Shown: piece after piece, positions 54,270 to 63,893 of the stretch
How positions within the stretch are numbered: the stretch's first letter is position 1
Layout of the letters: each line of letters opens with the position of its first letter
NCBI GenBank assembly: GCA_021831685.1
Contig: JAKBMG010000092.1
Span: 34,514 to 98,513, forward strand
Source: Bacteroidota bacterium
GTDB lineage: Bacteria; Bacteroidota; Ignavibacteria; Ignavibacteriales; Ignavibacteriaceae
DNA: 64,000 nt
Direction: 5' to 3'
Made by a program: the position numbers and the translations under genes
The notes under the pieces: generated by a model
Seen by the model: the letters and a program-made list of their open reading frames with translations, nothing else
Databases searched by the model: none
What the model was told of the DNA's origin: nothing

Positions 54270-54860
54270 ATGAAAAGAATTATTACCCTGTTTTTAATTG
54301 TTTTACCGTCATTTTTATATGCGCAAAAAGGTCCCGCTGATAAGGCAAGAGGTGTATTTATTGCTTTCGGGGTAGGACCAAGATTACCTTTAAACTATTT
54401 TGCGAACTCTACAGATTTGGGCTATGGATTTAACATAGAAATTTCTTATACAGATAACGAATATCTTCCGGTTTTTCTTTTCGGAAAGATCGGATTTGAT
54501 CAGTATCCGGGTTCGCAATCATATTATGAGACTTCCGATTACTCAAACTATTCAACTAATGCATTGCCTTTAGCAGTAGGTGCTCGATATTATTTTCCTC
54601 CTCTTATTAAAAGTATAGTTTTGCTAATGCCTGTTGTTGAAGCCTCCGTCGATTATACTTATTACCAAAAACTGCATCAATTTAAATTGGCAACAGGGAA
54701 GAGTAATTATCTTGAAAATACTTCAAAGGTTGGCTTTAGTGCCGGAGGCGGAGTATCTATGTTCATGTTAGAGATTCTTGCTTCATATAATTATTTTCAG
54801 ACCAATCAATTTATTTCTGTTGACTTGAGAGTAAGACTTCCATTATACATTAACTTATAG
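54270..54860 (+). CDS. Small outer-membrane beta-barrel protein
   Basis: About 196 aa. The track begins at 54249, but the ATG at 54270 gives a proper signal peptide (RIITLFLIVLPSFLYAQ). The mature part alternates aromatic and polar residues (DLGYGFNIEISY, LPVFLFGKIGFDQYPG, LAVGARYYFPP) and ends with a strand (SVDLRVRLPLYINL). This fits an eight-stranded barrel such as the OmpW/OmpX or porin-like type. Function unknown. Confidence 0.7.
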   Translation: MKRIITLFLIVLPSFLYAQKGPADKARGVFIAFGVGPRLPLNYFANSTDLGYGFNIEISYTDNEYLPVFLFGKIGFDQYPGSQSYYETSDYSNYSTNALPLAVGARYYFPPLIKSIVLLMPVVEASVDYTYYQKLHQFKLATGKSNYLENTSKVGFSAGGGVSMFMLEILASYNYFQTNQFISVDLRVRLPLYINL

Positions 54861-54867
54861 GGAAATT

Positions 54868-55647
54868 ATGTTTAAAAATTTATTATTTGAAGTTAAGGGG
54901 AAAGTGGCAATTGTGACAATCAATCGCCCCGACAAAATGAACGCCTTAAATTCCGATACATTGGACGAGCTAAAATCTCTTTTTTTAAGAATAAGAGAGG
55001 ATGAAAATATTTTTGTAGTGATTGTAATCGGTAGCGGAGAAAGGGCATTTGTTGCTGGTGCCGATATTTCAGAGCTAAATAAGCTTGACGTAATTAGCGG
55101 CAAAGAATTTTCTGAAAAAGGCCATGAAGTTTTTAATCTCATAGAAGACCTGGGGAAACCCGTTATTGCAGCCGTAAATGGATTTGCATTAGGAGGGGGG
55201 TGCGAACTTGCACTTGCATGTCACATCCGGCTTGCTTCGGATAATGCAAAGTTCGGTCAACCAGAAGTTAATTTAGGAATTATTCCCGGTTATGGTGGCA
55301 CACAAAGACTAACGCGGTTAATAAACACAGGACGCGCAGCAGAAATTATTTTAACTGGTACTAATTTTGACGCTAATGAAGCATACAGAATCGGTTTGGT
55401 AAACAAAATCATTCCACAGACAGAATTACTTACAAAAGCAATAGATTTAGCAACCGATATTGCATCTAAGGGACAAAATGCAATTCGTTATTCATTAAAA
55501 GCAATTCAAAGGGTAAATGAGATTTCGCTTCAAGACGGATTGAATTATGAAATAAGTTTGTTCTCACTTTCATGCGGTACGGAAGATTTCAAGGAAGGGA
55601 CTAAAGCTTTTCTTGAAAAAAGAAAGCCGGTTTTCCGGAACAAATAA
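54868..55647 (+). CDS. Enoyl-CoA hydratase
   Basis: A 259-aa crotonase-fold enzyme. The oxyanion-hole segment AFVAGADISEL and the pair GFALGGGCELALACHIR and GQPEVNLGIIPGYGGTQRL are complete; the two catalytic Glu positions (GGGCELALAC and PEVNLG) are present. It hydrates trans-2-enoyl-CoA in beta-oxidation or butyrate-type pathways. No other beta-oxidation gene lies in the window. GGGAAATT precedes the start. Confidence 0.93.
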   Translation: MFKNLLFEVKGKVAIVTINRPDKMNALNSDTLDELKSLFLRIREDENIFVVIVIGSGERAFVAGADISELNKLDVISGKEFSEKGHEVFNLIEDLGKPVIAAVNGFALGGGCELALACHIRLASDNAKFGQPEVNLGIIPGYGGTQRLTRLINTGRAAEIILTGTNFDANEAYRIGLVNKIIPQTELLTKAIDLATDIASKGQNAIRYSLKAIQRVNEISLQDGLNYEISLFSLSCGTEDFKEGTKAFLEKRKPVFRNK

Positions 55648-55676
55648 TATTTTAGCATAAAAAAATCATCCCTTAA

Positions 55677-56693
55677 ATGAATATTTCACTTGATAAAAAA
55701 AAATTGACCGGCTATTTATTTGCTATTGCAATTTTTCTTTTGGCCGCTAACCTAATTGTGGCAAAAATATATAAAAGCACAATAATGCATCATAAAGAAG
55801 CTGAGATTGGCAATTCTGCTATAAACAAGATATTTCTTAATGCTGTTTTTGATTTCGGTATACAAAAATCATGGGTAAAACAAAAAAGAATTTCAGACTA
55901 CAGCAACGATTCTCTTTTAGATTCGTATTCAATTGAAGTCCCGAACGACCTTCCAATTGCAGAAATTTTGCAGGAAATTTATTCTTCGTTCTATTATGAA
56001 AATGTTCAAATGATTTGTAATGAGAAAACAATTGGAGGTGAAAATATTTTAAATATTTATTCGAATGATAAGCTGAAACTTAAAGCTACATTTAACTATG
56101 CTTCAGATATTAGGAGAGATGGCGGCATCATTGGGATGATTATAACGGGGCTGGAAAATTTGAGCGAAAGTAAAATTGCCAAGATAATTATGGCGCCGGA
56201 AATATTTATAGCCGCTTTAGTCCCTTCAAAAAAAACAGCCGAACTTGCCGACTCACTAATTTCCAACCGGAAACAATATGATGTGCTGATCAATGATAAC
56301 ATTAAAGAAATGAATTTTAAATTGAACGAACATTTTCCGGAAGACCGTTTGGGTAACGCAATTAGAGCCATTATAGGCGCTTTCCCGGATGCTCAGTTTT
56401 ATATTATTGACGACAACAGTAATCTTTATTCTTCTAAAGTTTATTCCTTCATTAAAAAAGAATTAGCTAAACGGGACATAAAAATAGTTTTAGAAAGTTC
56501 CATTGATCATTTGAGAAGCGGCAGCGATCAACAAATAGAAAATAGTTTTCGCTCAATTGCGCATCAGTCTGACGGGGGCAAACAAATTTTTATGGAGGTA
56601 CCCGCAGATTATTATTTTACCATTAAACCGGATGTTTCGGCATTAATAAAGATCGGGTACAAATTTATTAGCTTCATAAGACCACCTAAATAA
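55677..56693 (+). CDS. YibQ-like divergent polysaccharide deacetylase (tentative)
   Basis: A 338-aa protein with an N-terminal membrane anchor (LFAIAIFLLAANLIVAKIY) and an extracytoplasmic domain. The C-terminal half has the order of the divergent polysaccharide deacetylase/YibQ family: FIAALVPSKKTAELADSLI, ERLGNAIRAIIGAFPDAQFYIIDDNS and later KIVLESSIDHLR. The catalytic metal residues of true deacetylases are not obvious. It could be cell-envelope related. Low certainty on function. Confidence 0.5.
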   Translation: MNISLDKKKLTGYLFAIAIFLLAANLIVAKIYKSTIMHHKEAEIGNSAINKIFLNAVFDFGIQKSWVKQKRISDYSNDSLLDSYSIEVPNDLPIAEILQEIYSSFYYENVQMICNEKTIGGENILNIYSNDKLKLKATFNYASDIRRDGGIIGMIITGLENLSESKIAKIIMAPEIFIAALVPSKKTAELADSLISNRKQYDVLINDNIKEMNFKLNEHFPEDRLGNAIRAIIGAFPDAQFYIIDDNSNLYSSKVYSFIKKELAKRDIKIVLESSIDHLRSGSDQQIENSFRSIAHQSDGGKQIFMEVPADYYFTIKPDVSALIKIGYKFISFIRPPK

Positions 56694-56730
56694 AAGTTAG
56701 TGCCTTCCAAAAACTTTTATACACTTACTA

Positions 56731-57720
56731 TCAGCTAACAAGCTTCATAATAATCATCAGCGAGCTTATTGAAATTATCGTCCATAAAATTACTCCCTGG
56801 ATAAGGGGTTTTACGCCGACGGATTTAAGAACAGTTTTTGAAAGCCCTGCGCCGATTAAAAATAAAGTAACAGTCAAACCAACTGTAGATGCCTTAACAA
56901 GATATGGAGAAACCTCAGCTACAGGCGAAATATAAGTTCTGACAATGGAAGCAAGGATGAACAGGAAAATAAAATAGGGGATCGATATTTTCTTTGAATT
57001 TCCTTTAAATAAAAATGAAGTGAGAAAAGCTACAGGAACAATCCACAAAGCACGTGCAAGCTTAACGGTGGTAGCAGTTTGTAAAGCTACCTTTCCATAT
57101 TTTGCAGCAGCTCCAACAACTGAGCTAGTATCATGGATTGCAATACCTGCCCAAAATCCAAATTGAGTTTGTGAAAGATTTAGCCAATGACCAATTACCG
57201 GGAAAATAAATAATGCAATTGAATTGAGAATAAAGACAGTTCCTAAGGCAACTGACATTTCTTGATCATTTGCATTTAATATCGGTCCAACCGCTGCAAT
57301 TGCACTGCCGCCACATATTGCGGTTCCGGATGCAATTAAGTGTGAAGTTTTTTTATGGATTTTTAGCGATTTACCGATTATGAATCCAAGCCCAAGCGTG
57401 CCGAAAATAGAAATAATTGTAAACATTATTCCTTCTTTGCCGACTTTCATTACAGTACCGAGATTCATTCCAAATCCTAAACCAACTACCGACGCCTGCA
57501 ATAATATTTTTGTCGCTTTATGATTTAAATGAAGATAAGGATGCCCAATAGTTAATGCAATTACTAATCCAACGGCTAATGCTATTGGCGGCGAAGCAAA
57601 CGGCGAGATACAAAAGATTAAACCAAGAATAAATATTACCTCGCGGGTAGAAATATTCTTAAAAGAAAAATTTTTATTTGAGGATTGGGTTACAATTTCT
57701 TTATCGGGAATCGCATTCAT
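56731..57720 (-). CDS. YeiH-family putative sulfate/sulfonate exporter
   Basis: A 329-aa membrane protein of the UPF0324/YeiH family with ten or so helices. Phrases such as ISPFASPPIALAVGLVIALTIGHP, VVGLGFGMNLGTVMKVGKEG and TAICGGSAIAAVGPILNA are family typical. It follows a LysR gene by 88 bases on the same strand, as yeiE-yeiH in enterobacteria. A role in sulfite or sulfate export is suggested for the family, not proven here. Confidence 0.88.
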   Translation of the reverse strand: MNAIPDKEIVTQSSNKNFSFKNISTREVIFILGLIFCISPFASPPIALAVGLVIALTIGHPYLHLNHKATKILLQASVVGLGFGMNLGTVMKVGKEGIMFTIISIFGTLGLGFIIGKSLKIHKKTSHLIASGTAICGGSAIAAVGPILNANDQEMSVALGTVFILNSIALFIFPVIGHWLNLSQTQFGFWAGIAIHDTSSVVGAAAKYGKVALQTATTVKLARALWIVPVAFLTSFLFKGNSKKISIPYFIFLFILASIVRTYISPVAEVSPYLVKASTVGLTVTLFLIGAGLSKTVLKSVGVKPLIQGVILWTIISISSLMIIMKLVS

Positions 57721-57808
57721 TTTAAACCTTTAGATATTTGAAATAAGAAATAACCGTAAACCTATGCGTGCTGGGGCAGGCATCAAAATCAAAAAATGTT
57801 ATTTCAAA

Positions 57809-58708
57809 TTACTTTTGGTTATAATGATTTTTGGCGATCTGAATAAACTTTGAGGTAGCACTTAAAGTTTGCGCGCCATGGAGGCGTATAAATTCAAAAT
57901 TCCGTTTTATTTGAAGGTCCTTGATTTTTAAAACCTTTAGTACACCTTCATTCAATTCTTTCTCTATTGCCCGTATTGAAATAAATCCGATACATTCGTC
58001 AGACTCCAGATATAGTTTTATTGCTTCAGTGCTTCCCAAAAACATCACAATATTTAAGGATGATATTTTGACTTTTTTATTTTTCAGTGCATGTTCAAAA
58101 ACTTCGAGAGTACCGGAGCCGCGTTCACGAAGAATAAGAGGGAGTCGGATAAGTTCTTTAAGAGCGACTTCATTTTTCTTGACAAGCTTATTCTTAAAGC
58201 TGGTAGCAGCAACTAATTCATCTGAAATGAAGTGAGTGTATTTTAAGTCCTTATTTTTAATTTTTCCTTCAACGATTCCGAGATCGATTTCTCCTTTAAG
58301 CAAAGCATCGGCAATCCTTTCGCTATTGCCGGATAGAAGCGATAGTTTAATATTCGGGAATTTTTTGTTGAATTTAGACAGCACAGGGGCGATTACGTAT
58401 TGAGCAATCGTAGTGCTTGCTCCAAGACGAAGTGAGCCGGTTTGTTCTTCCTTAAATAGATTTAAATTGCTCTCTAATTTTAATTGCAGGTTAAATATTT
58501 CCTCTGAATAGTTTAGTAATACTTTACCGGCGGAAGTTAAATAAATCCTATTTCCCCTCCTTACAAATAATCTAAGCCCGAATTCATTTTCAAGCGCTTG
58601 GATATTTTTTGAAATTGCAGGTTGACTTATATAAAGTTCGCTAGCGGCTTTGGTAAAACTTAAATTCTTTGCTACCGATCTGAAGACTTTAAGCCTAAAA
58701 CTTTCCAT
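57809..58708 (-). CDS. LysR-type regulator, YeiE-like
   Basis: A 299-aa regulator. The N-terminal winged helix-turn-helix reads FRSVAKNLSFTKAASELYIS then QPAISKNIQALENEFGLRLF. The remainder is a type 2 periplasmic-binding-like effector domain. LysR regulators next to yeiH genes respond to sulfur compounds in enterobacteria; by context it likely controls the downstream transporter. Confidence 0.9.
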   Translation of the reverse strand: MESFRLKVFRSVAKNLSFTKAASELYISQPAISKNIQALENEFGLRLFVRRGNRIYLTSAGKVLLNYSEEIFNLQLKLESNLNLFKEEQTGSLRLGASTTIAQYVIAPVLSKFNKKFPNIKLSLLSGNSERIADALLKGEIDLGIVEGKIKNKDLKYTHFISDELVAATSFKNKLVKKNEVALKELIRLPLILRERGSGTLEVFEHALKNKKVKISSLNIVMFLGSTEAIKLYLESDECIGFISIRAIEKELNEGVLKVLKIKDLQIKRNFEFIRLHGAQTLSATSKFIQIAKNHYNQK

Positions 58709-58901
58709 AATTGTTCAATAATCCTAATTTAATTTATTCTTTAAGATAAACATACTTAAAGAGTGATTACTAAGAAACATTTCTTTTTAAACTATTTCTA
58801 TAAAATTTGAGAGTCATAAGGATAAAAATAAAATTAGGAAAATAATAGTTGCTCTTTGAATATAGATTCGATAAATTAACTAAAAACAAAAGGAAGGCAT
58901 C

Positions 58902-59945
58902 ATGTCAAAAACACAATTTATGACACTCGCCCGACACATAATCGAAGGCGAAAAAAGGCATCCTGAAGCAACCGGGGAATTATCAAGGCTACTATCCGAT
59001 CTCTCTCTAGCTGCAAAAATAATTTCATTGGAAGTGAACAAAGCGGGGCTCGTAGATATTCTTGGATTCACCGGCGGTAATAATGTTCACGGTGAACAAG
59101 TTAAAAAGCTTGATATGTTTGCTCATGATATCCTGATACGAGCGATGGATCATGGTGGACATTTTTGCGTAATGGCATCCGAAGAGGAAGAAAATATTAT
59201 CCACATACCCGCTAGGCACAAAATTGGGAAATACGTTCTTCTCTTTGATCCACTTGATGGCTCATCAAATATAGACGTAAATATAAGCATCGGTACAATT
59301 TTTTCAATTTACAAAAGAGTTACACCCGATGGCATGCCAGGCACGCTAGAAGATTGTCTTCAGCAAGGACTAAATCAAGTAGCAGCAGGTTATATTGTAT
59401 ACGGTTCAAGCACAATTTTGGTATATACAACCGGCGAGGGAGTTCACGGCTTCACTCTGGACCCTTCTTTTGGAGAATTTTTACTTTCGCATGATAATAT
59501 TAAGATTCCTAAAAAGTCACACATTTACAGTATTAATGAAGGAAATTATTTGTACTGGCATCCGGGATTAAAGAAATATATTAAATATCTTCAGGAAGAA
59601 GACGAGAAAACTGAGCGTCCTTATTCATCGCGCTATGTAGGTTCGATGGTTGCAGACATTCATCGCAATCTTTTATACGGAGGAATATTTATGTATCCAG
59701 CTGATCACCGTCATACTAATGGGAAATTAAGGTTGATGTATGAATGTAACCCGATGTCAATGATAATTGAAACCGCAGGCGGAAGAGCTTCAAACGGAAA
59801 GAAGAGAATTTTGGAAATTCAACCTGAAATTCTGCACGAAAAAACTCCGCTGTTTATAGGAAGCGAGGAAGATGTGAGGATGGTTGAAGAATTTATGGCG
59901 AAAGAAGAAATAAGCAGCGAGGTTTATTTCAGCAATAAATCATAA
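58902..59945 (+). CDS. fbp: Fructose-1,6-bisphosphatase, class I
   Basis: A 347-aa metal-dependent phosphatase of gluconeogenesis. [22 protein letters not shown] is the metal-binding core; [26 protein letters not shown] is the substrate site; ASEEEENI supplies further metal ligands. AAGGAAGG precedes the ATG. Together with pckA near the window edge it shows gluconeogenic capacity. Confidence 0.96.
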   Translation: MSKTQFMTLARHIIEGEKRHPEATGELSRLLSDLSLAAKIISLEVNKAGLVDILGFTGGNNVHGEQVKKLDMFAHDILIRAMDHGGHFCVMASEEEENIIHIPARHKIGKYVLLFDPLDGSSNIDVNISIGTIFSIYKRVTPDGMPGTLEDCLQQGLNQVAAGYIVYGSSTILVYTTGEGVHGFTLDPSFGEFLLSHDNIKIPKKSHIYSINEGNYLYWHPGLKKYIKYLQEEDEKTERPYSSRYVGSMVADIHRNLLYGGIFMYPADHRHTNGKLRLMYECNPMSMIIETAGGRASNGKKRILEIQPEILHEKTPLFIGSEEDVRMVEEFMAKEEISSEVYFSNKS

Positions 59946-59954
59946 AATTTAGAG

Positions 59955-60008
59955 GGGTGATGGAGTCCTGGAATCGGATGGCTTTCCCGTCATTCCAATA
60001 CTCCATTA
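59955..60008. repeat. Imperfect hairpin of the GGAGT...GGAAT motif
   Basis: GTGATGGAGTCCTGGAAT and ATTCCAATACTCCAT form arms that match at 13 of 15 positions. The same motif, unpaired, occurs at 2777-2803 and 42018-42033. It sits between the convergent fbp and 60088-60360 genes and may act as a terminator. Confidence 0.5.
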
Positions 60009-60087
60009 TTTCGAAAAATTGTTTTTGCATAAGGTAAGTTAATATTTCAGGCTAATGTTTATTTTTTTGCGTAGAACAAGTAAAAAA

Positions 60088-60360
60088 TTATTCTTTAGAT
60101 TTCAGGTTATTAATTTCTTTGGAAATTTTTGCTGCAAGGTCTTCGAAAGAAATTCCAACCACATGTATTTTAGAGCTTTTGACTAATATTTCCGGGCTAT
60201 CACCTTCACCGCTCATAAATTTGTAGAGTGAAAAACCTAACCGGTTCCTATCATTCATAATTGGGATATATTCGCTTAGGTTTTCAACAATATTATAAAC
60301 TTTTTTTTCTAACGAATCATCAGAAAAATTTTTTGTCGAAGGAGAAGGTAATGATGTCAT
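60088..60360 (-). CDS. Small conserved-looking hypothetical protein
   Basis: A 90-aa charged helical protein with no membrane segment. The sequence KKVYNIVENLSEYIPIMNDR and LAAKISKEINNLKSKE suggests helices, the latter a possible coiled coil. No family was recognised. It is convergent with fbp and divergent from the glycosyltransferase gene. Coding is supported by length, composition and position only. Confidence 0.55.
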   Translation of the reverse strand: MTSLPSPSTKNFSDDSLEKKVYNIVENLSEYIPIMNDRNRLGFSLYKFMSGEGDSPEILVKSSKIHVVGISFEDLAAKISKEINNLKSKE

Positions 60361-60470
60361 CTAAAAATCCTTTAATTTATTTAGTAAAAATATGACAGAA
60401 CAGTTAAAACTTCAATGATAAAGTGGAAGTAAGTTACTATTTAATTAAATTTGTGCCGTTTAAATGACTT

Positions 60471-61475
60471 TTGAAAGATTTTTTGTTGAATCTAAATGAA
60501 ATTAAAAATATCCTACTTATTAGATTAAGTTCTTTAGGTGATATACTGCTAACTACACCACTCATAAGATCACTTAATGAAAAATATAGCGGAATAAAAG
60601 TAGACTTTGTTTTGAGAGAACAATACGAAGATTTATTAAAGTATAACAATAATATAGAAAATCTCTTTCTATATAAAAAAGATAACTCAAATAATGTTGT
60701 TCTGTTTAATGAGTTAAAAAATAGAAATTATGATTTGGTCGTAGACCTTCAAAATAATCTTAGATCGGCAGAGATAAGAAGGAAACTAAAAGTTAAGTCG
60801 GTAATTTTTGAGAAAAAGACTATTGATAAATTTTTCCTTGTACTTTTTAAGATAAACAGATTTAAGGGCCCGCAAGAAATTCCCAAAAGATATGGGGAAA
60901 CTTTGCCGGGCTTTAGCCTTGATAACAAGGGATTGGAACTATTTTATCCAGGAGATATAAAGTCGGAGCTTAACGACGATGAAAAGTTCATTGGAATAGC
61001 CCCGGGGAGTAGACATTTCACAAAAATGTGGCCAAAGCAATATTTCATTGATTTGTGTAAAATGCTTTCAAACGATGGATTTCGCATAGTAATCTTCGGA
61101 GGTAAAAGTGACATAAATCTTTGCGCAGAGTTAGCCGAAAAAACTCCCGGTTCAATTAACTTATGTAATGACGATAAAATATTATTGACTGTGGCAAATA
61201 TAAAAAAATGCAAAGTCGTTATATGTAATGATTCTGGCTTGATGCACGCTGCCACGGCAGTGGGTACGCCTGTTTTGGCTATATTTGGATCTACAGTAAG
61301 AGAATTTGGGTTTACTCCTTACAAAAGCAAAAATTTAATATTAGAAAACAAATTATTAACTTGCAGACCGTGCACGCACATTGGAAGAGAAAGCTGTCCT
61401 AAGAAACATTTTAAGTGCATGCTGGAATTGATTCCAGTTCTTGCATATTCAAAGCTGAAAGAAATTTTAAATTGA
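60471..61475 (+). CDS. Glycosyltransferase family 9 (heptosyltransferase-like)
   Basis: A 334-aa GT-B glycosyltransferase of family 9. The opening NILLIRLSSLGDILLTTPLIR is the signature, followed by FIGIAPGSRHFTKMWP and CNDSGLMHAATAVGTPVLAIFG in the donor-binding domain. The cysteine-rich end (LTCRPCTHIGRESCPKKHFKC) occurs in some family members. It likely adds heptose or another sugar to the LPS core. The start codon is TTG. It is coupled to the Kdo transferase gene (TGATG). Confidence 0.88.
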   Translation: MKDFLLNLNEIKNILLIRLSSLGDILLTTPLIRSLNEKYSGIKVDFVLREQYEDLLKYNNNIENLFLYKKDNSNNVVLFNELKNRNYDLVVDLQNNLRSAEIRRKLKVKSVIFEKKTIDKFFLVLFKINRFKGPQEIPKRYGETLPGFSLDNKGLELFYPGDIKSELNDDEKFIGIAPGSRHFTKMWPKQYFIDLCKMLSNDGFRIVIFGGKSDINLCAELAEKTPGSINLCNDDKILLTVANIKKCKVVICNDSGLMHAATAVGTPVLAIFGSTVREFGFTPYKSKNLILENKLLTCRPCTHIGRESCPKKHFKCMLELIPVLAYSKLKEILN

Positions 61476-62752
61476 TGAAAACTATTTGGTACATACTTTA
61501 TAATTTTTTAATAATACCATTTCTTTATTTAGTTATAAGACTCTTAGGTTTTTTTAACAACAAAGTTAAGCGAGGCATAAAAGGAAGAGATAGAATTTTT
61601 GAGGAATTGATTTTAAATTCTGCTACCCTCGATAAATCAAAAAAATTAATATGGTTCCATTCTTCCTCCCTAGGTGAATTTGAGCAAGCAAAACCGATAA
61701 TTAAGGAATTGAAAAAAGGGGACAACATAAATATCCTTATTACATTTTTCTCTCCATCAGGATATGAGAATTCAAGAAAATATCCTTATGCAGATTTAGT
61801 TTCATACATACCTTTAGACACACACTCTAACGCTGAAAGATTTATTTCAATTGTGCGTCCGGATTTAGCAGTCATGATGCGATATGATATATGGCCTAAC
61901 CATGTTTGGGCAATGAGGAAGTATAATATCCCATCTATCATTGTTGATGCTACTATGAAAGACAATTCAGCAAGGAAACTTCCGTTGGCAAAAAGCTTTC
62001 ATAAATATCTATTTGAAAATATTAGTACAATCCTAGCAGTTTCTGAATCCGATGTTCAAGGTTTTAAGGAGTTTAATGTACCTGCAGATCGTGTTAAAGC
62101 AGTGGGAGATACAAGATTTGACCGCGTTTATCAAAGAAGTATTGTTGCAAGAGGAAAAAATCTAATAAAAGAAAATTTACTGAAAGACAAAAATATTTTC
62201 GTCGCGGGGAGCACCTGGCAATTAGACGAAGATGTTATCCTTCCCGCATTTGCGAAATTATCTATATACGATAGTGATACAGTTATGATTATAGCTCCTC
62301 ATGAGCCGACCGAAGTTCACCTCGAACGGATTGAAAATGAATTTGCGGGAACCCTTGAGACAATTCGTTTTTCTTTTATGAATAATTACAATAATGAAAG
62401 AGTGATAATAGTCGATTCGATTGGTATTTTGTTAACACTTTACACTTATGCGGATTTAGCATTCGTTGGGGGAAGCTTTAAGCAAAGTATACACAACGTG
62501 CTTGAAGCGGCAGTTTACGGAATCCCTGTAATGTTCGGACCAAAGATTGAGAATTCGCAGGAAAGCCAGCAGCTACTAAAACGAGGAGGCGGTATATTAA
62601 TAAAAAATAAATCGGAAGCATACCGGCAATTACGCACGATGTTCAATAATGATAAGTTAAGGAAAGCTAAGGGGAAAATCAGCTTTGATTATGTTAAAGA
62701 AAATCTTGGCGCGACAGAAAAAATCCTTGAAGAGATTTATAAGATAATTTAG
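61475..62752 (+). CDS. waaA: 3-deoxy-D-manno-octulosonic acid (Kdo) transferase
   Basis: About 425 aa. The track begins upstream; the ATG at 61475, overlapping the previous stop, is the logical start and gives a leading membrane helix (YILYNFLIIPFLYLVIRLLG). The catalytic Glu is in WFHSSSLGEFEQAKPI; SPSGYENSRKYP, RPDLAVMMRYDIWPN and FVGGSFKQSIHNVLEAAVYG complete the pattern. It transfers Kdo to lipid A on the cytoplasmic face of the inner membrane, showing the organism makes LPS. Confidence 0.95.
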   Translation: MKTIWYILYNFLIIPFLYLVIRLLGFFNNKVKRGIKGRDRIFEELILNSATLDKSKKLIWFHSSSLGEFEQAKPIIKELKKGDNINILITFFSPSGYENSRKYPYADLVSYIPLDTHSNAERFISIVRPDLAVMMRYDIWPNHVWAMRKYNIPSIIVDATMKDNSARKLPLAKSFHKYLFENISTILAVSESDVQGFKEFNVPADRVKAVGDTRFDRVYQRSIVARGKNLIKENLLKDKNIFVAGSTWQLDEDVILPAFAKLSIYDSDTVMIIAPHEPTEVHLERIENEFAGTLETIRFSFMNNYNNERVIIVDSIGILLTLYTYADLAFVGGSFKQSIHNVLEAAVYGIPVMFGPKIENSQESQQLLKRGGGILIKNKSEAYRQLRTMFNNDKLRKAKGKISFDYVKENLGATEKILEEIYKII

Positions 62753-62776
62753 ATTATTAAATTCCTTTAATCGGAA

Positions 62777-63289
62777 TTATTTCAAATATTTTTCCTTCAA
62801 AATATTTAGATGATGAACTGTATGACCACTAATAATAAACAGAATTGCCAGCACTGTAATCCCTTTTCCGTTTACCAAACCACGCCTGCTGAAAGCTACC
62901 TCATCAAGTCCATCAAACAAAGCAATGTTTGCTTCTCTTAATGTTTTAAATTCGTTCACGAGGTTGTTTAACTTTCTTTCGTTAAAGTTAGCGTACTTAA
63001 CATAATAATCTTGTTCAAAACCGGGGAGTGATTTTGTCTCACCCCTTGCAATGCACATTGCCCTGTAAGCGAAAACCCTTTCGGTATCTATAATATGACC
63101 AATTAATTCTTTAATGCTCCACTTCCCTATTGCGTATGAATAAATTCCTTTGTCTTCCGGAATCTCATCAAAATATTTTATTGTGGAACTTAATTGAGAT
63201 TTCAAAATCACAATTCCATTTTCGCCTTCGACTTTGCTAATATATCCCTCATAATAGGGTGAATAATCACCTTTAACCGGTCTTGTCAT
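62777..63289 (-). CDS. DinB-family protein
   Basis: A 170-aa four-helix-bundle protein of the DinB/YfiT group. Metal-ligand histidines are placed by ELIGHIIDTERVFAYRAMCI and SGHTVHHLNILKEKYL. Related proteins act in thiol transfer or are damage-induced; the specific role is unknown. It is convergent with the Kdo transferase gene. Confidence 0.88.
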   Translation of the reverse strand: MTRPVKGDYSPYYEGYISKVEGENGIVILKSQLSSTIKYFDEIPEDKGIYSYAIGKWSIKELIGHIIDTERVFAYRAMCIARGETKSLPGFEQDYYVKYANFNERKLNNLVNEFKTLREANIALFDGLDEVAFSRRGLVNGKGITVLAILFIISGHTVHHLNILKEKYLK

Positions 63290-63337
63290 AATGCTTCCTT
63301 ATAATTATTTAAATTTTATACTTTTTACTCTCAAAGT

Positions 63338-63658
63338 TTAATCTTTAGAAAAAATCTTTAATCCAACAACACCCACAATTATTAAGGATATAAAAAATAA
63401 TCTTACAAATTCTTTTGTTTCTCCGAAAAGGATTATGCCAAGTATCGCTGTGCCAACAGCTCCGATGCCTGTCCAGACTGCATAAGCGGTACCTACCGGA
63501 AGAGATTTAATTGCTATCGATAAGAGAAAGACGCTTACTGCCATTGCTACAAAAGTAAAAATAGTTGCATAAACTTTGGTGAATCCACCAGAGTATTTCA
63601 TACCAATTGCCCAAGCAGTCTCAAACAATCCGGCAATAAATAAAATTAGCCACGCCAT
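63338..63658 (-). CDS. Small multidrug resistance (SMR) transporter, SugE/Gdx-like
   Basis: A 106-aa, four-helix protein. The conserved Glu is in LFIAGLFETAWAIGMKYSGG. The phrase MKYSGGFTK is nearer SugE/Gdx, guanidinium exporters, than EmrE. The later VGTAYAVWTGIGAVGTAILG is standard. SMR proteins work as dimers. No guanidine riboswitch was seen upstream. Confidence 0.9.
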   Translation of the reverse strand: MAWLILFIAGLFETAWAIGMKYSGGFTKVYATIFTFVAMAVSVFLLSIAIKSLPVGTAYAVWTGIGAVGTAILGIILFGETKEFVRLFFISLIIVGVVGLKIFSKD

Positions 63659-63893
63659 TAAAACCTCGATATATTTTTTTAAATTATTTATTCACACAAG
63701 GGGATCTTATGAAACAGTTGCAACGAAAGTATAAAAATTATTGAAGTATATCAAAGTAAATTCCGCTTGGCAGATATACAAGAAATGTCGGGAAATGATA
63801 CAGCTATTTTTTATCGTTTTAGGTTGATAAAAGGACTAATCACTCAATACGTTTTGCGGAACGAAGATTTGCCCCGTTCCGCAAAAAGATTTT
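63659..63893. other. Intergenic region downstream of pckA
   Basis: No gene seen. It holds a strong stem-loop at 63852-63886: TTTTGCGGAACG pairs exactly with CGTTCCGCAAAA across 11 bases. It lies just after the pckA stop and probably ends its transcript. Confidence 0.7.
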
